Both the position numbers and the translations under genes were made by a program. Shown piece by piece: positions 8,505 to 16,297 of a DNA stretch of 46,051 nt (its first letter is position 1; the number at the start of each line of letters is the position of its first letter). The notes under the pieces are model-generated. The model did no database searches. It worked only from the letters and a program-made list of their open reading frames with translations, and was not told the DNA's origin. The stretch is taken from the NCBI GenBank assembly GCA_039679385.1, contig JBDKVB010000095.1:1-46051 (forward strand), given 5' to 3'. This DNA comes from Armatimonadia bacterium (GTDB lineage Bacteria; Armatimonadota; Zipacnadia; Zipacnadales; JABUFB01).

Positions 8505-9356
8505 ATGGCACCCCTTCACTCCTCATCCGGTTCCACGGACGCGCGCCGTTACCTCACTCTGGCGGCGCTGGCCTTGGTGCTGACGATCTGGCAGCACGGT
8601 GCATGGCGTGCCTCCTCCCTCAGCCTTCCTGAGTACCTGGCGTACACCGCGGTGACACCTCTCGAGTCGGCGATCACGGCGGTCTGCACGCGTATCCATG
8701 ACACGAGTGTCGCGGCACTGACGGCGCCCGCTCTCGTGGCCGAGAACCGCCGGCTGAAGCAAGAGCGCGACGAACTCGAGGCCGAGCGCATCGCGACCGT
8801 TGATGTGCGCCTGCAGCTGAAGGCGATGCAGGAGAAACTTGGCTTCACCCCTGACCAGCCCCTCAGCCGGATTCCGGCTCAGGTGATTGGTCGCTCTTCC
8901 GGCGGAAGCAGTCGCTGGGTCAAGATCCGCACCGGCGGCGGCAAGACGCTGGAGGTCGGCAACGTGGTGCGGGAGGCACGGGGGCTCGTGGGTCGTGTGG
9001 TCGAGGCTCAAGGTGACACCGGCCGAGTCGTCCTGCTCGTTGACCCGCAACATGCCGTGAGGAGTCGTGTCCAACGGACCAATGACGAGGGCATGGTGCA
9101 TGCCTCTCCGGTACTGGAGGCCGGACCGGACCGGCTGCAACTGGAGAAGGTGCGCAGTGGGGCTCAGGTTGCCGTTGGTGACGTGGTCGTCACCTCCAGC
9201 CTGGGCGAGACCTATCCCGGAGACATCCCCATCGGTGTCGTCGAGTCCGTGCGCCGCTCGCCGGCCAGCATGAGCAGTGTCGTCGCCTACATCAAGCCCT
9301 TCGTTGATTTCGAGCGTCTTGACTACGTGTATGTCCTCAGAGCCGGCGAGAAGTAG
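8505..9356 (+). CDS. mreC: Rod-shape-determining protein MreC
   Basis: A 283-residue bitopic envelope protein: short cytoplasmic N-terminus, one transmembrane helix (YLTLAALALVLTIW), a coiled coil (about residues 80-110, AENRRLKQERDELEAER) and the two-lobed beta domain of MreC (RTGGGKTLEVGNVV, GLVGRVVE, LLVDPQHAVRSRV, GDVVVTSSLG, PGDIPIGVV). It is a scaffold between MreB and the wall synthases. An in-frame stop just upstream (8490-8492) fixes 8505 as the first usable ATG. No clear ribosome site precedes it; see the leader hairpin. Confidence 0.93.
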   Translation: MAPLHSSSGSTDARRYLTLAALALVLTIWQHGAWRASSLSLPEYLAYTAVTPLESAITAVCTRIHDTSVAALTAPALVAENRRLKQERDELEAERIATVDVRLQLKAMQEKLGFTPDQPLSRIPAQVIGRSSGGSSRWVKIRTGGGKTLEVGNVVREARGLVGRVVEAQGDTGRVVLLVDPQHAVRSRVQRTNDEGMVHASPVLEAGPDRLQLEKVRSGAQVAVGDVVVTSSLGETYPGDIPIGVVESVRRSPASMSSVVAYIKPFVDFERLDYVYVLRAGEK

Positions 9357-9388
9357 CCGCCGGGACCAGGGCTTTCGAGTAACCGACT

Positions 9389-9868
9389 ATGCAGCCCTAT
9401 GTGATCGGAATCCTCTTGATCTGGGTGTCAACCGCCTTGCAGGCGGCCTGGCCGGTGTGGCTGCGCATTGGTGGTCAGGCGCCGAATGTGCTGGTGGCTG
9501 TGGTCGCCTGCATCGGGCTGGTACGCGGAGCCTATGATGGGTGCCTGGCCGGGCTGGTGGCCGCTCTCCTTCTGGGAGGCACGTGCCATCTGCCCTACGG
9601 CGGCCTGTTCGTCGGCTTCATGCTGGTGGGTGCAGGGGCGGGGACGCTTCGGGGCTCGCTGTTCGCCGAGCGAACCCTCATCGCTGTGCTGATTGCCACT
9701 TGCGGGGCCCTTGTCTTCGGGCTTGTGCGGATGGTGTTTGCGCCTCCCCTGGAGTTCGTCCCTGCAGTCGGGGGCATCTTCGCTTCTGCGCTACTCACCG
9801 CCATCCTTGCTCCGGTCGTCTTCTGGCTGACCTGTCTCACACGTCGCCGCGAGACGATCATCCTGTAG
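9389..9868 (+). CDS. mreD: Rod-shape-determining protein MreD
   Basis: A 159-residue, very hydrophobic protein with about five membrane helices, the expected size and topology of MreD. It lies 32 bases after mreC, and position is a large part of the evidence because MreD sequences are poorly conserved. Helix-breaking loops LPYGGLFVGFMLVGAGAG and RGSLFAERT fit the family. It works with MreC and the rod synthases in the inner membrane. No rodA or pbp2 follows; instead Kdo synthesis genes start 137 bases downstream. Confidence 0.82.
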   Translation: MQPYVIGILLIWVSTALQAAWPVWLRIGGQAPNVLVAVVACIGLVRGAYDGCLAGLVAALLLGGTCHLPYGGLFVGFMLVGAGAGTLRGSLFAERTLIAVLIATCGALVFGLVRMVFAPPLEFVPAVGGIFASALLTAILAPVVFWLTCLTRRRETIIL

Positions 9869-10005
9869 CGTCCAGGCCTTCACACGTCTGCGTTCTGGTT
9901 TCCCCGGCTTCCGTCGAGACCTCCCGCGGTCCCTTCTCCCGGTGACCTTGCGGGGCTCGCCGTGACAGCCGACCGACCGTCTCCGCTTCGTCAGGAAGTG
10001 ACTTC

Positions 10006-10773
10006 ATGAAGATTATCGGCATGATCCCGGCTCGGTATGGCTCCACACGTCTGGAAGGCAAGGCCCTTGCAGACATCGCCGGCAAGCCCATGATCCAGCA
10101 TGTCTATGAACGGGCCGCGCGCGCGGCTCAGTTGGACGATGTGATCATCGCCACGGATGACGAGCGGATCGCCGACGCCGTCGCGGCTTTTGGCGGACGC
10201 TGCGAGATGACCGCTTCCACTCACCAGTCGGGCACTGATCGCCTGGCGGAGGTGGCCCGCCGCATCGACTGTGACCTCATCGTCAACATCCAGGGCGATG
10301 AGCCCATGATCGAGCCTTCCGCGATTGATGCCGCTGTTGCACCCTTCCTGTCGAACCCGGAGGAACGCTTCGGGACGCTCGCCAGGCGCATCACGAGCCT
10401 TGAGGACCACCTGGCGCCCTCCGTGGTCAAGGTCGTCACCGACCGCAAGGGGTATGCGCTCTACTTCTCCCGGGCGCCTATTCCCTACTTCCGCGTCGAC
10501 GGCGACGAGGCCTGGCCGGAGGATCGCCCTCGTATTCATCCGACAACGGGGGTGCAGCCCCTGCATCACATCGGCCTGTATGTTTACGCGCGGGAGACCT
10601 TGCTCTGGTACTCGGCACTGGCGCCGACGCCTCTGGAACAGACCGAGAAGCTCGAGCAGTTGCGTGCCCTGGAGAACGGCTGCCGCATCCGGGTGGTCCA
10701 GGTCGACTATGCGCCCATCGGCGTCGACACGCCCGAGGATCTTGAGCGCGTGCGGAAGGCTCTGGGCGGATAG
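10006..10773 (+). CDS. kdsB: 3-deoxy-manno-octulosonate cytidylyltransferase (CMP-Kdo synthetase)
   Basis: Activates Kdo with CTP to CMP-Kdo for lipid A-Kdo assembly. The 255 residues match KdsB along their length: MIPARYGSTRLEGKAL (CTP-binding loop), ATDDERIADAV, GTDRLAEVA, IVNIQGDEPMIEP, SRAPIPYFR, HHIGLYVYARETL, and the end LRALENGCRIRVV with GVDTPEDLERVR. It opens the Kdo cluster. Its presence implies an outer membrane with lipopolysaccharide or lipooligosaccharide. Confidence 0.96.
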   Translation: MKIIGMIPARYGSTRLEGKALADIAGKPMIQHVYERAARAAQLDDVIIATDDERIADAVAAFGGRCEMTASTHQSGTDRLAEVARRIDCDLIVNIQGDEPMIEPSAIDAAVAPFLSNPEERFGTLARRITSLEDHLAPSVVKVVTDRKGYALYFSRAPIPYFRVDGDEAWPEDRPRIHPTTGVQPLHHIGLYVYARETLLWYSALAPTPLEQTEKLEQLRALENGCRIRVVQVDYAPIGVDTPEDLERVRKALGG

Positions 10774-10827
10774 CCGACGACGGGCACATTTCCAGCGCGA
10801 CCATAACTCACCGATGGTGGGCTCAGC

Positions 10828-11652
10828 ATGAGAACGGTACAGATCACCGATCGCGTCGCAATCGGCCCGGACAGACTGGCACTCATCGCCGGTCCCTGTC
10901 TCGTCGAGGACGAAGACACCACCTTGCGCCTTGCCCTGGAACTGGCGGAGATCTGCGCGGACCTGGACATCCCCTTCGTCTTCAAAGCCTCCTACGACAA
11001 GGCGAACCGGACCTCCATCCGGGGCACCCGTGGACCGGGCTGGGAGAAGGGCCTTGAGATTCTCGCCAGAGTGAAGGACCGGGCCGAGGTTGCGCTCGTG
11101 TCCGACGTCCATGAGACCAGCCAGGTCTCCCGCGCGGCCGAGGTGTGCGACCTCCTCCAGATCCCAGCCTTCCTGTGCCGTCAGACCGACCTTCTCGTTG
11201 CCGCAGGAGAGTCGGGGCGTGCGGTGAACGTCAAGAAGGGGCAGTTCATGGCTCCGGGCGACATCGTGCACTCCGTCGAGAAGGTGACCTCCACCGGCAA
11301 CGAGCGCGTCACTATCACCGAGCGAGGCTTCTCCTTCGGCTACAACAACCTCGTGGTCGATATGCGCGCAATCCCCATCATGCGCGGGTTCGACTACCCG
11401 GTGGTCTTCGACGCCACACACAGCGTCCAGTTGCCCAGTGGCGCCGGCGGATGCTCTGGCGGTCAGCGGGAGTTCGTGGCGCCGCTGACTCGTGCCGCCG
11501 TAGCTGCCGGTGCGGACGCCCTCTTCATGGAGACGCATCCGAACCCTGACGAGGCTCCCTGTGATGGTCCGAACATGGTGCCCCTGGGCGAGCTACGCGG
11601 CCTCCTGGAGGACGCGCTGGGGATCCACGCCCTCGTCCACAGCAAACAGTAG
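10828..11652 (+). CDS. kdsA: 3-deoxy-8-phosphooctulonate synthase (Kdo-8-phosphate synthase)
   Basis: Condenses arabinose 5-phosphate and phosphoenolpyruvate to Kdo-8-phosphate. The 274 residues contain LIAGPCLVEDE, VFKASYDKANRTS, RGTRGPGWEKGL, QIPAFLCRQTDLL, NVKKGQF, ERGFSFGYNNLVVDMR, FDATHSVQ and METHPNPDEAPCDGPNM. The Cys in GPC (residue about 24) is the metal ligand of the metal-dependent class of KdsA; metal-independent enzymes have Asn there. It follows kdsB by 54 bases. Confidence 0.96.
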   Translation: MRTVQITDRVAIGPDRLALIAGPCLVEDEDTTLRLALELAEICADLDIPFVFKASYDKANRTSIRGTRGPGWEKGLEILARVKDRAEVALVSDVHETSQVSRAAEVCDLLQIPAFLCRQTDLLVAAGESGRAVNVKKGQFMAPGDIVHSVEKVTSTGNERVTITERGFSFGYNNLVVDMRAIPIMRGFDYPVVFDATHSVQLPSGAGGCSGGQREFVAPLTRAAVAAGADALFMETHPNPDEAPCDGPNMVPLGELRGLLEDALGIHALVHSKQ

Positions 11653-11728
11653 GGCATCGGCTCAAGCAGTGGGCTCCAGGCCCCTGCTCGGCCAGTCCAG
11701 ACTCGAAAACACGGAAGCGTGAGTACCT

Positions 11729-12712
11729 ATGCCATCGACGCAGATCCTCGACCAAGCCCTACAGACGTTGGAGACCGAACAGGAGGCCATCGCACGCCTG
11801 CGGCAACGCATCGGCGAGCCCTTCGTGGCGGCCTGCGAGTTGCTGCTGGGGATGAAGGGCCGTGCAGTCGTCTCCGGGATGGGCAAGTCAGGTGCGGTCG
11901 GGCGGAAGCTCTCCAGCACCCTCGCGAGCACCGGCACACCCTCTTTCTTCATGCACCCGGCCGAAGCGATTCACGGCGACCTGGGCATGGTCACCGAGGC
12001 CGACGTGGTGATCTTCCTGTCCAACAGCGGCGAGACCGAGGAGATCCTCAATATCTTGCCGGCGGTTAGGCGCCGTGGTGCAGGTATCATCTCGCTTTGT
12101 GGAGCGGCCGAGTCCAGTCTTGCGCAGCACTCGGACGTTACCCTTGACGCCTCCGTCGAGTGCGAAGCCTGTCCCCTGGGGCTTGCACCGACGGCGAGCT
12201 GCATTGCCCAGATGGCCCTTGGCGACGCTCTTGCGATGTCCCTGATGCGGGCCCGCGGCTTCACTACCGAGGACTACGCCCAAAGTCATCCGGGCGGAAC
12301 CCTTGGGCGCAAGGTCCTCTGGCGCGTGGCGGATGTCATGCACTCCGGTGACGACAACCCGACGGTCACGACCAGCGCAACGGTACTCGATGCTCTGCTG
12401 ACCATGAGCGGTGCGCGGGTCCGGGGAGCGGTCTCGATCGTCGATGAGGCCGGTAAGCTGCGAGGCCTCTTCACCGACGGCGACTTCCGCGTACTGATGC
12501 AGCGAGAGCCCGATCGAAACGCCGTGATGTGTCGGGCCATCACTGAGGCCATGACGGCGCAGCCGACCACGACCACGCCCGAGACTCTCGCAGCCCGAGC
12601 GGCCAAGCTGATGCAGGACCGTGAGTTCGACAACCTGCCCGTGGTTGATGCAGAGGGCGTCGCCGTCGGCATGCTCGACATCCAGGACCTGCTGAAAGCG
12701 GGGATTGTGTGA
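11729..12712 (+). CDS. kdsD: Arabinose-5-phosphate isomerase, KpsF/GutQ family
   Basis: Interconverts ribulose 5-phosphate and arabinose 5-phosphate, the entry point to Kdo. At 327 residues it has the standard form: an N-terminal SIS domain (GMGKSGAVGRKLSSTLASTG, HGDLGMVTEADVVIFLSNSG, SHPGGTLGRK) and a C-terminal CBS pair from about residue 205 (ADVMHSGDDNPTV, GAVSIVDEAGKLRGLFTDGD, FDNLPVVDAEGVAVGMLDIQ). The kdsC phosphatase that often follows is not here, and no HAD domain is fused to this protein. Confidence 0.95.
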   Translation: MPSTQILDQALQTLETEQEAIARLRQRIGEPFVAACELLLGMKGRAVVSGMGKSGAVGRKLSSTLASTGTPSFFMHPAEAIHGDLGMVTEADVVIFLSNSGETEEILNILPAVRRRGAGIISLCGAAESSLAQHSDVTLDASVECEACPLGLAPTASCIAQMALGDALAMSLMRARGFTTEDYAQSHPGGTLGRKVLWRVADVMHSGDDNPTVTTSATVLDALLTMSGARVRGAVSIVDEAGKLRGLFTDGDFRVLMQREPDRNAVMCRAITEAMTAQPTTTTPETLAARAAKLMQDREFDNLPVVDAEGVAVGMLDIQDLLKAGIV

Positions 12713-12764
12713 CGCGGGTCGTGACGGCCAACGCTTTCGATGCTCCAGGCCTGCTCTGCGCGCT

Positions 12765-13523
12765 ATGAGGCAACCTTTGGTCCTCCTTCAGACGGCTGAC
12801 TGGCACAACAACATCGGCCTGCAAGAGGCCGGACGTCTGCGCAACCTGCGGATGGAGCACCAGGCCCTGCTCCTTGACTGTGGAGACGCGATCTGGGCGC
12901 CCAACATCCTGGTGAAGCCCGGCGTGGAGCATGCCATCCTGCGCATGAACGAGGCTGGCTACCACGCCATGGCCATGGGGAACCGGGAGTTCTTCTTCCG
13001 CTCCTTCGGCATGCTGATGAAGACCTCGGAAGCGACCTTCCCCGTGCTGAGCGCAAATCTTGCCCCAGCTCCCGGCCGGTCAGCCGGGCACGTTCAGAGG
13101 TGGACGATTCTCACAAGTCCGCAGGGCTCAAAGGTCGGTCTCTTCGGCCTCACGCCGACCATGATCCGGCCGGATTCGTGGATGGAAGTCTTTGCCGACG
13201 TGCGCTTCATCAGCCATGAACGGGCAACGCGCGAGGCGCTCGCGGCCCTAAGGAGTCAGTGCGACTGGGTCGTGTGTCTTAGCCACCTCGGCTATGAGCG
13301 CGACCTGGCTCTTGCGGAGCGGTTCCAGGGCATCGACCTGATCCTGGGTGGTCACTCACATCGTCACACGGACGAGCTGGTGCAGGTGGGCGAGGTGACG
13401 ATTTCCCATATCGGGCCATACGGGCGGGAGATCGCGCTGATCAGGAGCCTGGAGGGGACCCCACGGTTCCAGCGTCGGCTCCTGTCGCTGACTGGCGCGC
13501 GAAGCTCCTCGGGAGGTGCGTGA
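12765..13523 (+). CDS. Calcineurin-like phosphoesterase, 5'-nucleotidase (UshA)-like
   Basis: About 252 residues starting at ATG 12765 (a longer frame begins inside the intergenic gap). Two-metal phosphatase motifs in order: TADWHNN (D-x-H), LLDCGDAIW (GD), MGNREFFF in place of the usual GNHE/GNHD, CLSHLGYERD, and GGHSHRHTD. There is no clear signal peptide and no C-terminal nucleotidase domain, so it looks cytoplasmic and short compared with UshA. It lies 52 bases after kdsD and overlaps coaX. The His-to-Arg change in the fourth motif is notable because that His usually assists catalysis. Substrate unknown; nucleotide or sugar phosphate are both possible. Confidence 0.82.
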   Translation: MRQPLVLLQTADWHNNIGLQEAGRLRNLRMEHQALLLDCGDAIWAPNILVKPGVEHAILRMNEAGYHAMAMGNREFFFRSFGMLMKTSEATFPVLSANLAPAPGRSAGHVQRWTILTSPQGSKVGLFGLTPTMIRPDSWMEVFADVRFISHERATREALAALRSQCDWVVCLSHLGYERDLALAERFQGIDLILGGHSHRHTDELVQVGEVTISHIGPYGREIALIRSLEGTPRFQRRLLSLTGARSSSGGA

Positions 13524-14305
13524 TGGGATTCGTCCTGTATGGTGACGCGGGGAACACGAGCTTCCATGTGGGGCTGTGGGACGGGCAGTGGCTAAGCGAC
13601 CGGCGCTTCGCTACCGAGGAGATTCTGACGGCCCCGGAAGGGTGCCTTACGAGGCTGCTGGGCGAGGCCGGTCTGGCACTGCAGGGCTGTGCAGGGGCAC
13701 TGCTGAGCGTCAATGCGCCACGGAGTGAGGCAGTATCCGCGGCCGTAGAGGGAGTGCTGGGCGTTCCGGTCCGCCTTCTCGGTCGCGACGTCAAGATAGA
13801 CCTTCCGGTGCAGTACGAGACCCCACAGGCTTACGGGAAGGACCGGCTCCTCGGAGTGTTTGCAGCCCGCGAGTTGGTTGGCTCTCCCTGCATAGTGGTC
13901 GATGCCGGAACCTGTATCACCTGCGACGCGCTCACGGCCGAGGGCATGGTTCTGTCCATTGGGATCGCGCCCGGTCTATCTGCCTTCCTCTCCGGAGTGC
14001 AGCGGGAGGCACCGGCCCTCGCGGAAGCTCTGATGCCGATGTCGGAGGACCGGCACTTCGTCACCCTTCTGCCGGCCGAGTCGACTGCAGCCAGTCTCTC
14101 CGTGGGCTTTCTCTGTGCCCTGGCGGGCACTACCGAAGCCCTGGTACGGGCCGCCTACAGAGCTCTTGGTGCGAGGAACGGGGTCAGTGCGGTGCTGACG
14201 GGAGGCGACGGGGACCTGGTCCGGAAGCTGTGCACGATTCCCCTGCGGTCAGAACCGCTGCTGCTCCTCGAAGGCCTGCGGAGGCTGGACATCCCCGATC
14301 GATGA
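13523..14305 (+). CDS. coaX: Type III pantothenate kinase
   Basis: Phosphorylates pantothenate in the first step of coenzyme A synthesis. ASKHA-fold landmarks are LYGDAGNTSFHVGLWDG (phosphate-binding loop), QAYGKDRLLGVFAAREL, IVVDAGTCITCDAL (catalytic Asp loop) and IGIAPGLSAF. About 260 residues is normal for CoaX. ATG 13523 shares a base with the upstream TGA (TGATG), and the 3' end overlaps the dihydrouridine synthase start (ATGATG), so the genes are translationally coupled. The Cys residues in the DAG loop differ from the common DFGTATT form, but overall order and spacing fit. Confidence 0.88.
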   Translation: MGFVLYGDAGNTSFHVGLWDGQWLSDRRFATEEILTAPEGCLTRLLGEAGLALQGCAGALLSVNAPRSEAVSAAVEGVLGVPVRLLGRDVKIDLPVQYETPQAYGKDRLLGVFAARELVGSPCIVVDAGTCITCDALTAEGMVLSIGIAPGLSAFLSGVQREAPALAEALMPMSEDRHFVTLLPAESTAASLSVGFLCALAGTTEALVRAAYRALGARNGVSAVLTGGDGDLVRKLCTIPLRSEPLLLLEGLRRLDIPDR

Positions 14306-15375
14306 TGCCCAATTCCCTGTTGTGCGAGGTTCCAGAACGCTACCGGTGGTCGATCGGCGCCGTCGAGATCGACGGTCCTCTCGTGCTCGGGCCGATGGCC
14401 GGCTACACATCCTTGCCCATGCGTCTTCTGTCGCGGCGTGCGGGAGCTCACCTGGTGTGCTCCGAGATGATCTCGGCCCAGGCCCTCGCCTACCACAACG
14501 CGAAGACCTTTGAGCTCATGCTGACGCATCCGGCCGAGCATCCCGTCTCGCTGCAGCTCTTCGGGTCTGACCCTCAGGTGATGGCCGATGCGGTGCCCTT
14601 CGCGGAGGCCGCCGGAGCAGACATCATCGACGTCAACATGGGCTGCACGGTGCCCAAGATCGTGCGCAGCGACGGCGGTGCGGCGCTGATCACCGACCCG
14701 ATCCGCGCTGCCGAGATCATCGCCGCCATGGTTGAGCGTGCGAAGGTCCCCGTCACGTGCAAGATCCGCGCCGGGCAGTTCAGGGGCGACAACAGCTACC
14801 TCGACCTGGCCTGCCGTCTGGAGCAGGCTGGTGCGGCTGCCCTCGCCCTGCATGCACGCACCGTTCGCCAGCGTTTCTGGGGCGAGGCCGATCACGAGCA
14901 CACCCGACGCCTCGTTGAGACGCTGCACATCCCGGTGATCGCCAGCGGCGACGTGATGTCGCCGGATCGCCCCCGGCAGATCCTCGAAGATACGGGCTGC
15001 GCCGGAGTAATGATCGCTCGGGGCGCCGTCGGACGTCCCTGGGCCTTCACACAGGCCAACCAGGCTCTGCGCGGCGAGGAGCCTTCGCCGGACCCTGAGG
15101 CGCCACAGCGTTTCGGGATCGCCATGTGCCAGGCTCAGATGCTGGTGCTCCAAAGCGACGAGACGACCGCCATGCACCAGATGCGCGGCCAGCTCTCCTG
15201 GTACTCCAAGGGTCTCCCCTACAGCCACGAACTGCGGCGCCGCTTCAGCGAGGTCCGCCACCTGTCCGAGCTTCCGCCGCTCATGTCGGGCTACCTGACC
15301 TATGCCGCCGAGCAGGCTGAATTGGCGGCAGCGCAGATCGCCGCGATGCTCGCCGAGGACGAAGAGTTCGAGTAG
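14302..15375 (+). CDS. tRNA-dihydrouridine synthase (DusB-like)
   Basis: An FMN enzyme that reduces uridines in tRNA. About 357 residues from ATG 14302 (or 14305), overlapping the coaX stop. TIM-barrel motifs are LVLGPMAGYTSLPMRLL (FMN phosphate region), CSEMISAQAL, QLFGSDPQVMADA, DIIDVNMGCTVPKIV (catalytic Cys), TCKIRAG, LHARTVRQRFWGEAD, PVIASGDVMSPD and CAGVMIARGAVGRPW. The C-terminal helical tail is present. Which Dus subgroup it is cannot be settled by eye. Confidence 0.92.
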   Translation: MMPNSLLCEVPERYRWSIGAVEIDGPLVLGPMAGYTSLPMRLLSRRAGAHLVCSEMISAQALAYHNAKTFELMLTHPAEHPVSLQLFGSDPQVMADAVPFAEAAGADIIDVNMGCTVPKIVRSDGGAALITDPIRAAEIIAAMVERAKVPVTCKIRAGQFRGDNSYLDLACRLEQAGAAALALHARTVRQRFWGEADHEHTRRLVETLHIPVIASGDVMSPDRPRQILEDTGCAGVMIARGAVGRPWAFTQANQALRGEEPSPDPEAPQRFGIAMCQAQMLVLQSDETTAMHQMRGQLSWYSKGLPYSHELRRRFSEVRHLSELPPLMSGYLTYAAEQAELAAAQIAAMLAEDEEFE

Positions 15376-15410
15376 GCCTCTGGTGCCCTCTCCCCCGCCG
15401 TTTCCCAGCC

Positions 15411-16133
15411 TCAGCGCGAGTACGTTCCCTCGAGCATGGTCGTGGCGAGTATCTGGCCCTTCATCGCGGCCAGGAGCTTGTCTTTGCTCGCACCGCCCCC
15501 GAGCTTCAGCGGAGCCTTGAGTGCGTAGAGGGTGAACTGGTAGCGGTGAGCCTTGCCCGCAGGTGGTGCGGGTCCGCCGTAGCCCGTCTTGCCGAAGCTG
15601 TTGGCGCCCTGCTTCATTGCGGGCGTCTTCAGCTCACGGTCGGCCGGCAGGGCCTCGGGCAGCGAGGTCGTCTCAGGCTTGATCCCGTAGGCGATCCAGT
15701 GGGTCCACGTCCCGCCCGGCGCATCGGGGTCGTCACAGATCAACGCCAACTCACGAGTCCCTGCGGGCGGCTTGCCCCAGGACAGCGGCGGCGAGACGTT
15801 CTCGCCATCCTCTGTGTACTTGGCCGGGATCTTCACACCTGAGGCGAGGGCCTCGCTCGAGAGCTTCCAGAGGCCTGGCGCAGCCTCCTTCGCGGCAGAG
15901 GCTGGAGTAGTCGTCTTGGCCCCAGGCGTCGGGGCTCCTTCGGCGGGCGTCGCTGTAGCAGCGTTGACCGTCGCCGCAGGGGCTTCCTCGGTCGGCGTCG
16001 GAGCAGCCGTGTTCACCGTCGCCGCCGGGGTCTCAAGACCAGGCGCGGTCCGACGACTGGGACAACCACAGAGCGCCACCACAAACGCCGCAAGCAGGGC
16101 AGCAAGGGCCATTTGACCTATCACACGGGCCAT
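15411..16133 (-). CDS. PEBP-family (YbhB/YbcL, Raf kinase inhibitor-like) lipoprotein
   Basis: 240 residues. The N-terminus is a lipoprotein signal (LLAAFVVALCGC, Cys near residue 24). A low-complexity Ala/Thr/Pro linker of about 50 residues follows, containing two near-copies of a 16-residue unit (PAATVNTAAPTPTEEA and PAATVNAATATPAEGA). The PEBP fold covers the rest: YTEDGENVSPPLSW, LALICDDPDAPGGTWTHWI, NSFGKTGYGGPAPPAGKAHR. PEBP proteins bind phosphate-like or lipid ligands; bacterial roles are mostly unknown. Membrane anchoring with a long linker suggests a periplasmic, outward-reaching domain. It is a single gene, convergent with the dus gene. Confidence 0.87.
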   Translation of the reverse strand: MARVIGQMALAALLAAFVVALCGCPSRRTAPGLETPAATVNTAAPTPTEEAPAATVNAATATPAEGAPTPGAKTTTPASAAKEAAPGLWKLSSEALASGVKIPAKYTEDGENVSPPLSWGKPPAGTRELALICDDPDAPGGTWTHWIAYGIKPETTSLPEALPADRELKTPAMKQGANSFGKTGYGGPAPPAGKAHRYQFTLYALKAPLKLGGGASKDKLLAAMKGQILATTMLEGTYSR

Positions 16134-16297
16134 CCTTGGTCACCTCCGAAACCTATGATAGCACAAGACCGAACCTCTTGAGCCCGGTTCGTGCGAAGCC
16201 TGGGTCCGTCGGCCCCAAGTTGACCTCCGAGGGCGGCTGTGATACTGTGGGCTCCGTCGCGGCGTGATCACGGTCCCCCTCCTGGAGCTCCGAACTC

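Noticed and set aside
9991-11538. A 515-codon minus-strand frame opposite kdsB and kdsA
   Set aside because: Antisense shadow of two well-conserved enzymes; no domain.
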